In this document: positions 1 to 12,400 of the stretch, in pieces
Layout of the letters: every line of letters begins with the position of its first letter
How positions within the stretch are numbered: the stretch's first letter is position 1
DNA from: Phytophthora quininea
Lineage: Eukaryota; Oomycota; Peronosporomycetes; Peronosporales; Peronosporaceae
Length of the DNA: 64,000 bases
Reading direction: 5' to 3'
NCBI GenBank assembly: GCA_011947345.1
Contig: JAAVTG010000581.1
Coordinates: forward strand, 310,001-374,000
The notes under the pieces: model-generated
What the model saw: only the letters and a program-made list of their open reading frames with translations
Databases searched by the model: none
Told to the model about the DNA's origin: nothing
Translations under genes and position numbers: made by a program

Positions 1-134
1 CTGTGGATGGTGATCACCGTTTGCTTTCGGGTGGTTCATTTTGGTACGTCTTCCGCTTTTCTTTCTCTTCTTCAGTGGCTCATATCGATGCTTCTTTTGC
101 AGGGGTGGACTTCACATTTCGGTTTAAGTACTAG
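1..134 (+). CDS. 3' end of a multi-pass membrane family gene (copy 1, cut by window edge)
   Basis: Only the last coding part is present. Bases 1-43 encode the family's final membrane segment ending F-R-V-V-H-F-G. An intron at 44-102 (GTACGT...GCAG, 59 bp, phase 1) follows, then a tiny last exon, 103-134, encoding V-D-F-T-F-R-F-K-Y and a TAG stop. The same junction and intron position occur in most other copies in this window, which is the basis for the call. The body of the gene lies left of the window, so its state is unknown. It is tail to tail with copy 2, whose stop is only 32 bp away. Confidence 0.8.
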   Translation, partial: VDGDHRLLSGGSFWYVFRFSFSSSVAHIDASFAGVDFTFRFKY

Positions 135-166
135 GGCACGTCTAGAAGTCACGACGCGAGCCACGA

Positions 167-1964
167 TCAATGGAACCCAAGGCGGAGAAACCGGAACGTA
201 AAATCTTCGCCTATGATACGATACGCACAAACGTTAGTTGTAACCGAGCAGCTCTGATGATCCTGACGTTAAACGTACCGAAGTGAACGACTCAGAAGCA
301 CAAAGTCACAATCATCCAGAGGATCGGTTTGCATTAAACGGACAAACTCTGCGTCTCGAGCACAAACGCTAGTCGGAAAATCCCTTTGCATCCTGTAGTT
401 GCGGTGAATGACAAGGAGCAACAGTAGAAAAGATGCCACTTGCAACAGGCCAAAAATGAAGACAGGAAGCACGGTTGAAAACGCATTCTTGGTTGTGATC
501 GAGACCATCTCGGTGTGATACCGAGCGTTGGGCAGGTCGGTCATGACCAACGTGTAGCTCGAGTAGAAGAAAGGAACGACGACTTCCAAATACGCAGTGG
601 CAACGAGACATTCCATCGTGAAAAGGGTTTCAAGCGAGTCGCGAAGAATCGTGGGGTTCTCTACCTGCACGTTCCGAGTCGGGGGCGACTGCCGCACTTT
701 GCCGGTAAGTTGGTCTCGGCTCCGTTCGAGTTCGCTATCTTGATTGCAGCTGGTACGATCGCCCCGACTCCCAATTTCCTGCTTCTCGTGATTGAATCAA
801 TGTTTCCGGCGGTGAAGGTCAATGTGATGAATTCTGGGGCTACTTTTGTGCCATCGTACTGTGAGTTTCTTCAGCATCCGTCGGCTTCCTGCCAAGAGAT
901 GATGGGGAAGCGTGCTCCTCTGCGAACACCAACAAGCGTCTGGGTTCCCAATCGTTCAGGGTCTCGACACAGCAGAGCAAGAATCGCCACCATATCGTTA
1001 CCCTCGAATGTGGGATCCACTGCACGCTGCAAGTTGGCTCGATCGTGTTTGATGTCGTGGTGTAGTTCATAGAGCATCACGAGCGTCAGCGATAGATCTG
1101 TGACTGTGATGGTCGAAAATGGCAACTACCGACGCCGAGCTCTGCAGGTGGCGACATATATGGCGTTAAAATATTCGACTGAAAAAATGACGGCGAACGA
1201 GGTCTTCGGTTCCTTTGCGAAGTGCAGCATAACGTTTTTCGCCACGAGCTTCACTAGCGGGAGTAGCAGAATGACGGGGAGTTGGAACGGCTTGCCTTGC
1301 ATATTGCGGAACAGCATTTCGTAGAGCAGGAAGATCACCAGCAGCGACAACTGGGAGCTGAGCAAGCGGACGTACTGATCCACGTGGTGGCGACTTAAGA
1401 GAAATTGCCGGGACGCAGCGGCCCCCAGAGCGAGGCGAAGTGTCCCGATGGCCACCACGGCGAAAATCGGCAGCATGAAGAATAGAGTGGGGAAGACCAA
1501 GTAGGCTGCGACGATCATGGAAAACCCAACCACGCCCGCCCGCCAAGACGCAGCCATGTAGCACCAGGAGCTGTCGCCTGGCGAGGTGAAAGTGAGGGAT
1601 GAGGTACTGGGCCTGCACCACCAACGCGTTGAGGATGACACACAGACCACCACCACCACTGCGCGGATCCAGAAGCCGAAATTGGCTCGCCATCCCTCGT
1701 CGGGGTTCTACAGCGGCACGGCTACTTGGGCAAATACGACGGCGATCATCGGGAGCGGAGTGGCGATGCAGACGGCAACGGCTCGACGCAGCGATCGCTG
1801 GCGGGTGAAGGCGTACAAAGCGAGCAACCGATAGTTGGACTATTTCCGCCAAAATAGCTGACTTGGCGACGTCGCCAGGCCCGGAACATAGTGCTGGCCC
1901 ACCAGTTGCTCCTGTCGGCACTCGCTAGGAGCACGGGCTTGTCGTAGCATTTGGCCTCCGGCAA
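167..1964 (-). pseudogene. Membrane family copy 2, with nonsense codon and frame breaks
   Basis: A near full-length family copy on the minus strand. The N-terminal block (R-R-R-Q-V-S-Y-F-G-G) starts near 1960. The TPLPMIAVVFAQ segment follows, then the GWRANFGFWIR block, central membrane segments, the F-S-V-E-Y-F-N-A block near 1170, and the C-terminal LETLFTMECLVATAYLEVVVP part at 270-640. The VVHFG junction with a phase-1 intron at 211-278 leads to a last exon at 167-210 (E-D-F-T-F-R-F-L-R-L-G-F-H). In the PLQNP motif the glutamine codon reads TAG (near 1710), a substitution that homopolymer error does not explain. Further frame breaks lie near 1130-1180, 1660 and 1850. The decay pattern suggests a recently inactivated gene. 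Biochemical function of the family is unknown. Confidence 0.75.
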
Positions 1965-3124
1965 GTAAAGTTCACTCGCTTCAGGCCATTAGTTGCGGCG
2001 GTTTCTTCGGTAATGTTTGCCGTCGACTGATGGTCACTTGGGGTGACATGATGGCGATCAAATTGAAATGTGAAGTCGACACCTCACAACGGAAAAGAAG
2101 GAGATAGTGGTGGCTTTGTCATTGTTTTGCGCAGCAAAATACACACCAAAGTGCTTCACGCAGAAGCAGAGCGTGATGATCATCCACATGATTAGCATGG
2201 CCTGAATCGAGGGCAGTTGCGTCTCCAGCAGGAACGCGAGTTGGTGAACTCCGTACGTGCCACAATTCCGCTCAATCAGTAGCACCAACACTCCGAACGA
2301 CGCGACCTGCAGCAGTCCGAAGGCCAACACTGGAAACACTTTAGCGTCGACGTTATCACGGGTGACCCCATCATTTTCGAGTGATAGCGAGCATTTGGGA
2401 GCTCGACCATCACCAGCACATAACTGCCGTAAAGCAGAGGAGCAACGACTTCCAAGTACGCGGTGGCAATAAGACACTCGAGTATGAAGAGCATCTCAGG
2501 ACCGTCACTTGCTACGGTCAAGCGATGAGCGGGCAATGCTGTTGGAGGGCTACTACTATCAGCTGCAGTCAGCCTTGAGGATTGCGGGCATAACAGGACA
2601 GACGGAACTGCGTTTCGGTCGGGCGAGAATCAAGCAAAGCCTGCGCACAACAGAAACTTTCGTATCCTCAGTCTTGGCGGTTCCGAAACTGGGAATTGCA
2701 GCGGCAGTTGGACCAATGTCGAGATTGTTAGCACTAGGTAGAGGTTGTGTTTCCAATCTCTTCCTGGGGCTTTTTAGCAATAAGCAAAGCATAGCGACCA
2801 TGTCGCTACTGTCAACATCCACGCCGATGCCCTTTCAAGGCATTTTTGTTGGTCGATGCAGATCAACTTACGTGATCGTCGTCAACATTAAATCCGTGAT
2901 AGTGATCGTTGAAATGGCGATTCGGGACCTGGCGAGAGAATCCAACCCGAAGACACAAAACCCGGAGTTACCACGCCATCTCTCGTTCGGATTGGAAGAG
3001 GAACAGACTCCGGAATAAACACTAGGGAATATATCGCTCGTGGTAGCGAATTCCAAGTGTTGTATTCATCGAGAGACACGATTCTGTCGATGAAGTACTT
3101 ACCGCCGAAGTAACTGACTTACCA
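1927..3124 (-). pseudogene. Membrane family copy 3, internally deleted
   Basis: The N-terminal block S-Y-F-G-G-K-Y-F-I-D-R...SLDEYN is at 3060-3124. The region from the first membrane segment to the central D-F-F-N-A block is largely missing: the sequence passes from an E-S-V-P-L remnant through unrelated codons to the I-T-I-T-D-L segment near 2900. C-terminal segments (ATAYLEVVAPLLYGSY, VASFGVLVLLIERNCG) are readable across frame breaks at 2280-2510. The H-F-G junction and intron (2083-2146, GTGTGT...GTGAG) persist, but the last exon lacks its usual early stop and reads on to about 1927, overlapping the start of copy 2. Missing core membrane segments make a working product unlikely. Copies 2 and 3 are in tandem on the same strand. 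Confidence 0.7.
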
Positions 3125-3320
3125 CGCTCGAACAAGCGAATGGGTCCAAGAATTGCTCCGACTCGCTGGAGTATTGACACAGGGCCAACCGCAGCAGACA
3201 TTGCCAAGTTGGCGGTTTTCATGACTGATTCCTGGCAGACAAAAACAAAACAGTACTTCCCGTCTGCAAGAATAGACCGAACGACATTTACTTTTCTTCC
3301 AGGTCAAGCGGTGGTGACCG

Positions 3321-5175
3321 ATGATTAATGTATCTGCATCACCCCGACCGCCAACCCTACGAGATGCGAACTCAACGACAATATTGCAGCGACTCCGATC
3401 GGCGCTCTTGACAGGTTTACATCGATGGCAGTCGCTCCAAGTTAGTTACCGAGGCGGCAAATATTCTGTCGAGCGAGCGTTGTGTTTTGACGAGTACATT
3501 CGAAACACATCTTTTGTTCGCGTAATCCTGGTAGTTTCCGGGACGTTGGTGCCCATGTGCATTCTCGTGATCTCACAAGAGTCGATCCCGCTGAATGACC
3601 CAAGAAAAGGCTGGCAAAGCAACTATGGCTTCTGGATGCGAGTTGGGATTCTGGCAGGCGTCGTCAGCAACACTATCGTGTCTCAAGTCAAAACCATCGT
3701 CAAAATTGCGTCACCAACTGGTCGGCAGAAGGTGGTGCTCTTCACGTGCGTGTCTCTCACCTATACGTTCGTGTCCATGGGGATTTCAGCACTGGTTGGC
3801 TTCCCAGTGCCATTTTTCGCCTTGTCGACGATCCCAATTTTTTTGCTGCTTGTAATTTGGTTCGTGGTCATCGTCGGGAGGAGAACGATTCACGAAATGT
3901 CGCTGCAGCCGAGCGAAATGAAAGCCTTTTCCACTACATCTGCGCACAAATGCTGATGCCTGCGGTCTACCCAGCCTACGAAATGATCTTCTCCGTTGCG
4001 TCCGAAACAAAGTACGAGTTGCCGGTTATTCTATTGCTGCCCGTGAGCAAAATTGTCCTGAAGTATTTTGTCACTCTGGCCACGACGCAGATCGAGGATA
4101 TGATGCCAGCTGCAGTGATTCTGACGGTCGATTTCTTCCACGCAGTGTACCTGACGACGTGCATGCAGAGTGCAAAGTCGACGGGCACTGCGATGATCAT
4201 CGTCTTGGTGGATTCTTCCCAGTCTCTTGCAATGCTGTTCGGACTCCAGCAAAGAACACGGACGGTGTTGCTCCAAGTGCGCAGAGCTGCCGGAGTTGCT
4301 GGTGATAACGAATCGCTTGTGGCTTTGCTTCGAATAATGTGTCAAAATGCCGATAAGTTCGGCCAGCAAAACTTTGACAACGTGCGGATGCATTCGTGTC
4401 TGCCGCATCCATTGTCCGGGCCAAACTACGAGCTTCTAAAGCGATTGGAAATTATCCAGCGCTCGTGCTTAAGCTCACCCTCTATTCTGAGCAGTAACTC
4501 GTTTGTTCGAGTGTCGCCGCCCAAGCGAAGGATTTTGGTCTTGGGTTCGGCTTTTGGGTTAGTGAATCGAGATATTCATCCCTTTCGAATATCGATCCCA
4601 TCGCAAGAATCGTCCGCCCGCGAATCTCAGCCTGCGCAAAGAAAGCTTTCTCGAGAATACTCTCTTCTACTGCGACAATCAAATATTTTCCGGAACGGAT
4701 TAGAAACTCTCTTCACCTGTGAGTGTCTTGTTCTGGCGTCGTATTTGCACACGGGCATTGCCATGTTCTACGCGAACTTCGTCATGATTATGGTGCACCT
4801 TCCAAGCGCGAAATACCACACCGAGTTACAAGGCGTCACCGCCGAGAACGTCATTGACAAGGTGCAGTCCGTCTTTGTGTTTGGCATTCTTGAAATGATT
4901 TCGTTCGGACTTCTTGCGGTTTTGATGCGCCAAAAGTGTGGCATTCCGGCGTTCTATCAGCTCGCGTTCGTGATGGAGACTCAAATGACTCTAATCCAGC
5001 ACAAGGTCATGATGTGGATGCTGATCATCCTTGCGTTTCGAGTTGTGCATTTCGGTACGTGTTTTTGAGTTTTTGCTCCCCCATATTTTATTTATTCTTA
5101 TTATTTTCTGCACTTGTAGGTATGGATTTCACACTCAAATTCACCTGGATGAGCCACGAAGGTTGCTGTGAATAA
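3321..5175 (+). CDS. Multi-pass membrane protein, family copy 4
   Basis: A full-length copy of about 600 residues. The N-terminal block V-S-Y-R-G-G-K-Y-S-V-E-R is at 3440-3480, followed by a first membrane segment, the GWQSNYGFWMR block, three to four hydrophobic segments, AVYPAYEMIF, VILLLPVSKIVLK and ILTVDFFHAVYLTTCMQSA. A hydrophilic loop follows (4230-4680), then C-terminal segments (CLVLASYLHTGIAMF, AKYHTELQGVT). The intron is 5055-5119 (GTACGT...GTAG, 65 bp, phase 1) and the last exon 5120-5175 encodes M-D-F-T-L-K-F and a short tail. One frame break near 3910 falls in an A run (AAA where AAAA keeps frame), so I treat the gene as intact. No match to a characterised transporter or receptor was recognised. 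Confidence 0.75.
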
Positions 5176-5299
5176 ATACACGAACAAAATATTGTTGTGA
5201 AAGTCTTTGAATGCCGATCTCGATATTTTAATCGCATTTGTCGACAGGAATAGTCCGACTTAAAACTAGTCGCACGTCATATTCGCCAACAATATTGCA

Positions 5300-7129
5300 A
5301 TGAGTTCGAGGTTTCACACCGCGGAGTCCGACGTCGACAAGGATGGGGATCTCTGGGCTGCACTGCAGCGCACTTGTTTGTACCAGCTTCCCAATCGGCT
5401 GCTTCGACTTTGGGCGTCGTGGCAAGTGAGTTACCACGGTGGAAAATACTCCATCGAACGGGTCCTCGCTCTTGACGAATACACTCGGACCACCTCAATC
5501 TTTCGCGTTCTTGTGGTGTGCATTGGCACCCCACTACCCATGATGGCGATCGTGTTTCTGCAGGAGCTTTTCCCATTGCAGAATCCAGCCGACGGATGGA
5601 AAGCAAATTTTGGGTTTTGGTTCCGAGTGGCAATGCTGACTCTCGTCACTGCGCACACGTTTCTCATCCAGGGAACGTTCATGGTCCAAGGGTTTACGCT
5701 GTCGTGGCGGAGGTTGGCTCTGTTCATGATCTGCCTCGCAATTATTCACACGGGGGCCAGTATCATCGTCGGAGCCAACTTGGCATTCCCGATCCCGTTC
5801 TTCTACGTAACGATGACTCCGTCGTTCTACGTGCCGCTGTTCACGTTGCTGTTCGTGTTGCTAAGGAAGAAGAGAGGCCTTTCCAAGTACTTGTGCTTCA
5901 TTGCGACCCAGAAGGCCATGGGCATGATCTACCCAGCGTACCAACTACTATTCCACAATGCTGCCAATACCAACTACGTTCTTCCGGTTGTGGTTCTCCT
6001 GCCAGTCATCAAGATCGTGGTCAAAAACATTGTGCTCCGATTCACGAAACATTTAGAGGACATGACGCCGGAAGCGGTCATTTTCACAGTGGACTTTTAC
6101 AACGCACTCTACCTGTCGACGTGTATGGAGAGCGCGTCGACACTGAAAACCATGCTGATCATGATCGTCACCGACGCAACGCAGACTGTCATCATGCTGT
6201 TTGGCACACATCAACGCACTCGCACAATTCTGCAGAGATTGATCCAAGCGACCGAGGCCAGTTGCCACGAGAATGTTTTAGCTGCGGTGTGCGACTTGTG
6301 TCGAACTCCAGGCAAGATCGAGACGCAGATCAAAGACGGCATTCGAGTGCGCTCTAGCCTGCAGCATCGCCTCTTCCCCGCAGATAAACCTCTTCTCGTC
6401 GCGTTGGATTCTTTGTTCAGCGACGTCAAAGTTAGGCCACCAGTTCCTCACTTTTTGACAAAGATGAAGTCGTCGATCTCGACATCTTCGAGGAGTTTCC
6501 CATCCCCCAAGAAGCCTTCATTTCTCTGTCTGAAGCGAGTTGCTGCCGTTCACCCGATTCTCGCCCGACGACGAGTTTCCCGATCAGACTCGGTCGAAAT
6601 GAAGTCGCCCCGCGATTCGAAAACCGCGTCTATTTACTTGTCCCAGCACCAAGGAATTCTGCAAGAAGCTCTTCGTGCTTTGTATACGCTCGAATGTCTA
6701 GTACTGACCGGGTACTTGGAAGCGATCATCCCTCTGCTGTATGTCAACTACATGATGGTGATGGTGCATCTTCCAAGCGCAAAATACCATACCGAGCTGA
6801 AAAACGTGACCCGCCAGAATGTCGAGTACACGGGTCAAGTGATTTCTCTCTTTGGAGTACTGCAACTTCTTTCGTTCCTTTTGCTGGCGTTGCTGATTCG
6901 TCGGAATTGCGGCATGCGAGTGCTCTACCAGCTCGCGTTCGTGCTCGAGACACAAATGGTATTGGTGCAGGGAAGCTGATGATCTGGATGCTAGTGACTT
7001 TGGCCTGCCGCGTTGTTCACTTCGGTACGTCGATCTCGTTGCTGCGGGCTGATCAATATTTTTTCACGTGGTGCAATGGCATTTCACGTAGGTGTGGACT
7101 ACTCTTTCAAGTTCGCGTGGATGAACTGA
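5300..7129 (+). CDS. Multi-pass membrane protein, family copy 5
   Basis: The best-preserved plus-strand copy in the left island. A single uninterrupted frame runs from 5300 to about 6976. It has V-S-Y-H-G-G-K-Y-S-I-E-R with LALDEYTRTTS at 5426-5500, a TPLPMMAIVFLQELFPLQNP segment, GWKANFGFWFR, FPIPFFYVTMTPSFYVPLF, VVVLLPVIKIVVKN, TPEAVIFTVDFYNALYLSTCMESAS, a serine-rich loop (6430-6640), then C-terminal membrane segments. One base seems missing from an AA run near 6976; restoring frame gives L-M-I-W-M-L-V-T-L-A-C-R-V-V-H-F-G. The intron is 7025-7091 (GTACGT...GTAG) and the last exon 7092-7129 encodes V-D-Y-S-F-K-F-A-W-M-N. It follows copy 4 head to tail with a 124 bp gap. Confidence 0.78.
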
Positions 7130-7291
7130 CAAGTGCAAACGCCAAGGCATGGTGCAAAGTGGTTCTTGGAATATGAATAAAAACCTTTTGATATAACCGG
7201 TGTTTGCTCCTGTCAATGCCGCCGATCATTTCATTTTAGCAAGGTCCGAATGCTTCGCTCTTCGTCATGCATTTGGAGACAAGAGTAAAGC

Positions 7292-7561
7292 GTGACCGAC
7301 TACCTTAGCTGCATCGCAAAGGAAGTCTGGAAAGCGAATTTGCAATGTTATCTCCCTCGCTGGAGCAGAGGGGCAGAAATGCCTAACGTTGCTAATCTGC
7401 AAAGTTCCTTTAAGATGCACTACCAATTCATTTACGAGCATGCGACGGATCTTCATTGCGATTCCTCAGCGATTGCAGAAGTGGTCCGGCAATTGGGGTT
7501 TGATCCTCCGAAGGACATTCTTCTAGAACGGCCGCAGAGTATTTGGATCCCGCGAGTTTAG
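7292..7561 (+). CDS. Possible small ORF between membrane family copies
   Basis: An 89-codon open frame between copies 5 and 6. The predicted product is soluble, with no signal peptide or membrane segment, and resembles nothing I recognise. It has a central acidic/histidine patch and a proline-rich end. It could be a chance frame or a remnant of a gene that once separated the copies. There is no splice, promoter or homology support. The rest of the 7130-7590 gap shows nothing else. Confidence 0.2.
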   Translation: MTDYLSCIAKEVWKANLQCYLPRWSRGAEMPNVANLQSSFKMHYQFIYEHATDLHCDSSAIAEVVRQLGFDPPKDILLERPQSIWIPRV

Positions 7562-7589
7562 CTGAATTCTGCGAATGGATTCTTGATTA

Positions 7590-9261
7590 GATAGATTGTC
7601 TATGGCGGGAAATGCGCTATCGAGCGAGTGCTCGCTCTGGACCACTACTCGAAAACAGCCCTCATGTGGCGTGAGTATTAGTCTACGTTGGCACTCCGTT
7701 GCCGATGGCCATGCTCATCACTTTGCAAGAGCTGGTGCCTCTGCAAAACCCTGCCGATGAGTCCAGCGCAAACTACGGCTTTTGGTTCCGCGTGGTCATG
7801 CTCGGGGCTGCTGTCTGCCACACGTGACTCGTCCAAGGAACGTTCGTGCTCGATAACTTCTCTCTTTCGTGGCGTCGACTATCTGTGCTAGTACTGGGGA
7901 TTTCCTTCGATTACACGTCGATTGGCGTAGTCGTCGGGGCGACTTTGGTCTTCCCCATTCCGTTCTTCTACATCACCATGACTCCTGCGTTTTACGTCCC
8001 TCTGCTCACATTGCTCTGTTGTTTAGCTGGCTACAGCAGCAAGCTCACCAAATTCATCGGCTTCATCGCCACTCAGAAACTGATGGGCATGGTGTGCTCC
8101 ATTTACCAGCTCGTGTTCCACAAGGCCTCCCAGATGAGCTACGTGTTTTGCCCCGATTCTTAAACTCGTCATCAAAAACGTCCTCCTGCGCTTCACGGGG
8201 CCCCTCGAAGACTTGACCCCAGAGACTGTCATCTTCACCGACGACTTTTACAACGCCCTGTACCTGGCCACCTGCATGGAGAGCGCCTCCATTCTCGACG
8301 CATTCTGATTTTCGTCGTGGCCGACTTCAAACTGTCATTGTGTTGCTTGGGCTGCATCGACGAACTGCGACGATATTGCGTCGACCGCGCCAATCCAGTG
8401 GAGAAACATCGAGCGACAATGTTCTGACGGCGCTGAGTTTGTTGTGCCACACTCCAGGGATCCTCGCAACGCAGTTGCGCGAAGAAGTTTTGATGCGGTC
8501 TTGCTTCCGCCATCGCCTCGACCAGGAGTCTGAAAACTGAATTTTCAAGCTGGAAAGACTGCCTGCAAGTTCACCTGACGGACCCCGTCGAATATTCTGC
8601 TGGTCGGTTCAAACCAACGCCACCAAGCTCCAGCCGAAGCTCGTCCACACTCGCGTGTCGTCGTTCTCGAAAACATTTTGCGGCTTGTCGAGCCACCGTC
8701 ACTTGTCCACGGTGGCCTCCATCGCAGTTTCCTAAAGCGGAAATGGCCCAGAAGGAATTCCGTCCGATCTCGTTCGCTACTCAAACATCCTGAGGGGTCA
8801 CTCGAAGTGCTCTACTCGATCGAGTGCCTGACGCTGTCGTCGTATTTAGAGGATTTCATCCCGCTCTTGTACGGCAACTACATGATGTTCATAGTGCATC
8901 ATCTGCCGAACACCAATTACCACACCGAGCTGAAGAACGTCGAGTACACTTCTCAGGTCGTGTTCCTGTTCGGACGTTTGCAAGTCGCGTCCTTCGTGCT
9001 GCTCATGGTTTTATTAATCCATCGGAATTGCGCCATCCAAGCGCTGTATCAGCTGGCATTCGTACTCGAGACCCAAATGGCGCTGGCGCAGGGCAAATTG
9101 TCTTGATGCCGGTGACCCTCGCATGTCGAGTCGTCCACTTCGGTATATCCAAAACCTCGTTTATCTGGTGCTCAACATTCGGATATTCATCGACTTGTCC
9201 TTGTTCTGCTGCAGGTGCCGACCACTCCTTCACGTTTGCTTGGATCCACAGCCACAGCTAG
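7590..9261 (+). pseudogene. Membrane family copy 6, multiply disrupted
   Basis: The copy begins abruptly inside the N-terminal block (G-G-K-C-A-I-E-R-V-L-A-L-D) near 7600 and is collinear with copy 5. In-frame stops occur near 7680 and at 7826-7828 (TGA after C-H-T, before L-V-Q-G-T-F). The conserved G-W before x-x-N-Y-G-F-W is lost (D-E-S-S). Frame changes lie near 8160, 8300 and 8540. Recognisable later parts include TLVFPIPFFYITMTPAFYV, ETVIFTDDFYNALYLATCMESAS, LSSYLEDFIPLLYGNYMM and CRVVHFG. Intron 9143-9214 (GTATAT...GCAG) and last exon 9215-9261 (A-D-H-S-F-T-F-A-W) remain. Its close similarity to copy 5 suggests a local tandem duplicate that has since decayed. Confidence 0.75.
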
Positions 9262-9422
9262 GCAAAACAAGTTGATCGCCCACCTCTCCACTTGTACAGA
9301 GCTTTCTTGTCTCGAAACCCCTCAATTTATCCTAGAAAAACTGCTGCGACTTGGCGGCACATCCGGCATGAATCGCCGCTGCCTGGCGGTGTTTCCGTAG
9401 TGTATCATCTCTCTTACCACGC

Positions 9423-12400
9423 ATGGCGTCCATCTCGAGGCCTCGAAGCCGCCGGTCGTCCCTTACAACACCTGGACATGACACTCAAAGAAATCCGTCT
9501 GAAGCAGAGTACAGGAGGGGGCCTCTGGGCAAATTACTGCGCACTTTCCGCCGCAAAAGCGCGTCTTGTTCGTGGGGATGGTGGTGCTCGAGCTGCTCTA
9601 CGTCTTCACGTCGGTGCCGTTACGGATCGGATTCCTGTTCGACCCTTACGCTTCGCGAGACTGGAACGTCAAGTGGACTCGAGGGCTCACGATTCTGACT
9701 GCACTCGATCTGTTGGCAGATATCGCAGGCTTCCTGAGCTTAAAGGACATTTTTGACGCCAGGAGACGAGAGCAGGCCATGATGGCAGCCCAAGTTACAG
9801 GAGCAGTCGGGACAAGGAGACTGCGGACGACCCAAGGCCTGAGGGTGGCGGAACGGTCTTCCCTGCTTGCTAAAATGAAAGACTCGCTGGTGGTGGTCTG
9901 GTCACTGAATACGCTGCTGCCAACGAAGCACAACCACCACGGGATCGAGAGACCTGTGGTGCTGGAGTTGACGTCCATGATCCCGTTGGAACTGCTGGCA
10001 GTAGCGTTGGGACCCAACTCGCTGCATGTTCTGCGGATACTGAAGTTGCTGCGACTGTACCGAGTTCCTGCGTGTATTCGAGAACTCAAGCAAATGTACA
10101 CCGAGTCGCCGATCATCCAATTGCTGGAGCATACAGGTAACGTGCTGCTCTTCAACACGGTCACGATGGGATTGGCATGTTGCCACTGGATAGCCTGCGG
10201 GTACATGCTCATCGCACATTTCGAGTGCGGCATTGACTTCATGCTCTGCAGTAAAGCTCAGATTGTTTCGACGGTAATACCAACAAACAGCCCTGACGGA
10301 ACCTCAGGAGGTATTACTGCAGTCTCGCCGACGGGAGACGGCAGTGACTACACGTGCTGGGCGATTGAGGACTTTTTGGTGGGCTCGACCTTGACGCGAC
10401 AGTACGGACGGACGATTTATTGGGCGGCTCGGTCCGTCACTACTGCAGGTTTTACGACGTCGCAGCGACGACGAATATCGAGACGGTGTACGTGATTTTC
10501 GCTCAGGTCCTCGGCGCCATCTTCAGTACGGCTGTGCTCGCAACGTTCCTCTTCATCTTCAGGTATCGGAATGCTCGTACGCAGGAATTTATGGAGCATG
10601 TCGACAACGCCAAAGAGTACATGCAGATGCGTAAATTCCCCGAAAGCGTACGAGAAGGAGTGCTGGGCTACTACAACAACGCGTGGGCGACGCACCACGC
10701 GCTTCACCACGCAGAAGTGGTCGACCGCCTTCCAGGTCACTTACGAGTGAGTGTCTACAGCGTTTTAAAAGCGCATCGAATTCAGGACGTGGCATTTCTC
10801 GCCAAGGAGAGCATCGAGTTCATCAACACGCTAGCTCTGCGTATCGAGTATTGCGCCTACTCTCCGAAGGACTGGGTCATTGAAAAACTGCCCGACGGGA
10901 TGTATTTCGTGATTCGAGGGAGTGTTCAACTAAGTGGACCAAGTCATCCACAAGTGCACAACGCCAAAGCAGGAGACCATTTTGCGGAGGGCTGTCTATT
11001 ATTTCCTGGCAAGACAGATGAACGTGCAAGGGCACAAACGTACTGCGATTTGTACAAACTCCCGCAGCGAAACTTCTACAAGACACTGACCATTTTCTAT
11101 CGTGAAAATACCCAAGCGCATCTAGAAATCATGCGGTCAATGCACGTGCGTCGAGACCAACAAGAGCAGAAAATGAAACGGATGCTCGGTCGGTCCACGG
11201 ACAACGTCACGGGTGGTATCAACTTCGTCTCCAGTACGGGACGACGTAGTATGAGTTTTGGTGTCGATGGCCGAGTGATGCACAAGCAAGCCAAGATTCC
11301 GTGGCGCATGCCAGGCTCCAGCTTCCGCAAGTGGTGGGAACACGCACGGCTGCTGTCACTCGTCTTCGTAGCCTTTGAAGTGCCTTTGTACGTCGTTTTC
11401 GACGCCATCGCATTCCCATTCGGCACACACTCGCGGGTTTCTATGCGGTCGGTGCTGTCAATCTTCGTGGAATTGTTTTTCGTTGGGGACTTCGTCTGCC
11501 GAGCCCGCTTCTTCGCATACGTCGACCAGCTCGCGTTGATCACCGTCAGCGACTCAGGCTACATTTTCGACGCCTACCGGGAGAACGGGCTATGGTTGGA
11601 CTTGGTGGCGCTGGTTCCTGTTGCGACCGTCGTGGAGTTTCTCGCTGACCACGGGAGTCACTGGACCGTGTGGTTTCACATGTGCAGACTCATTCGGCTA
11701 ATTCGTATTCGGTACTTACACCAGACCATGCAAGAGGTGGCACATCTCCGAGGCCTGTCGTCCAAAATGCAGCAGGCGGCGAACATGTTGCTGTACGTCA
11801 CGCTGAGTCTGCACGTGACTGGCTGTCTCTGGTTCCTCATGGCTCGCTTCAGCACCACGGAAGCCACGTTCGAGCCGATCGAGGACGAATTCACTCGAGA
11901 TCGCTGTCTTCACGACGCGGGGCTGCACGGGAACTGCTCGTGGGCGCTTTTCGATGCCTACGGGCAGATCGGCACAACGTTTGCAGTCCAAGACCCAGAT
12001 CACTCCCTCTACACGGGCCAAATGGCGTATCTGCGATCGCTCTACTGGTCTATAGTGGCTCTTACGACCGTGGGCTATGGCGACATCGTCGCGTTCTCGA
12101 CTTGCGAGAGCTATTTCGCTGCCTTGTGGGTCTTCGTTGGTGCCATCATCAACTACGGTGTCGTCGGCGCAATGTCCAATATCATCTCCAATTTAATGGC
12201 CAGCAGTCGCCACCACTCGGAGAAGATGAACACGGTGAACGTCACGCTAGGCCACTTTCGCATCTCGGAGAGTGTTCGGGCCCGAATTCGTCAGTTCTAC
12301 CACCAGCAACTGTATGTGCAAAAGTGACGTCGGAAGCGCAGTTGATGTCGGGACTACCCACGCAACTACGCCACCGCATTTCGACGATCCTACACGCCGA

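Noticed and set aside
5518..6357. 279-codon frame inside membrane copy 5
   Set aside because: Out-of-frame shadow of an intact 559-codon family frame with clear motifs.
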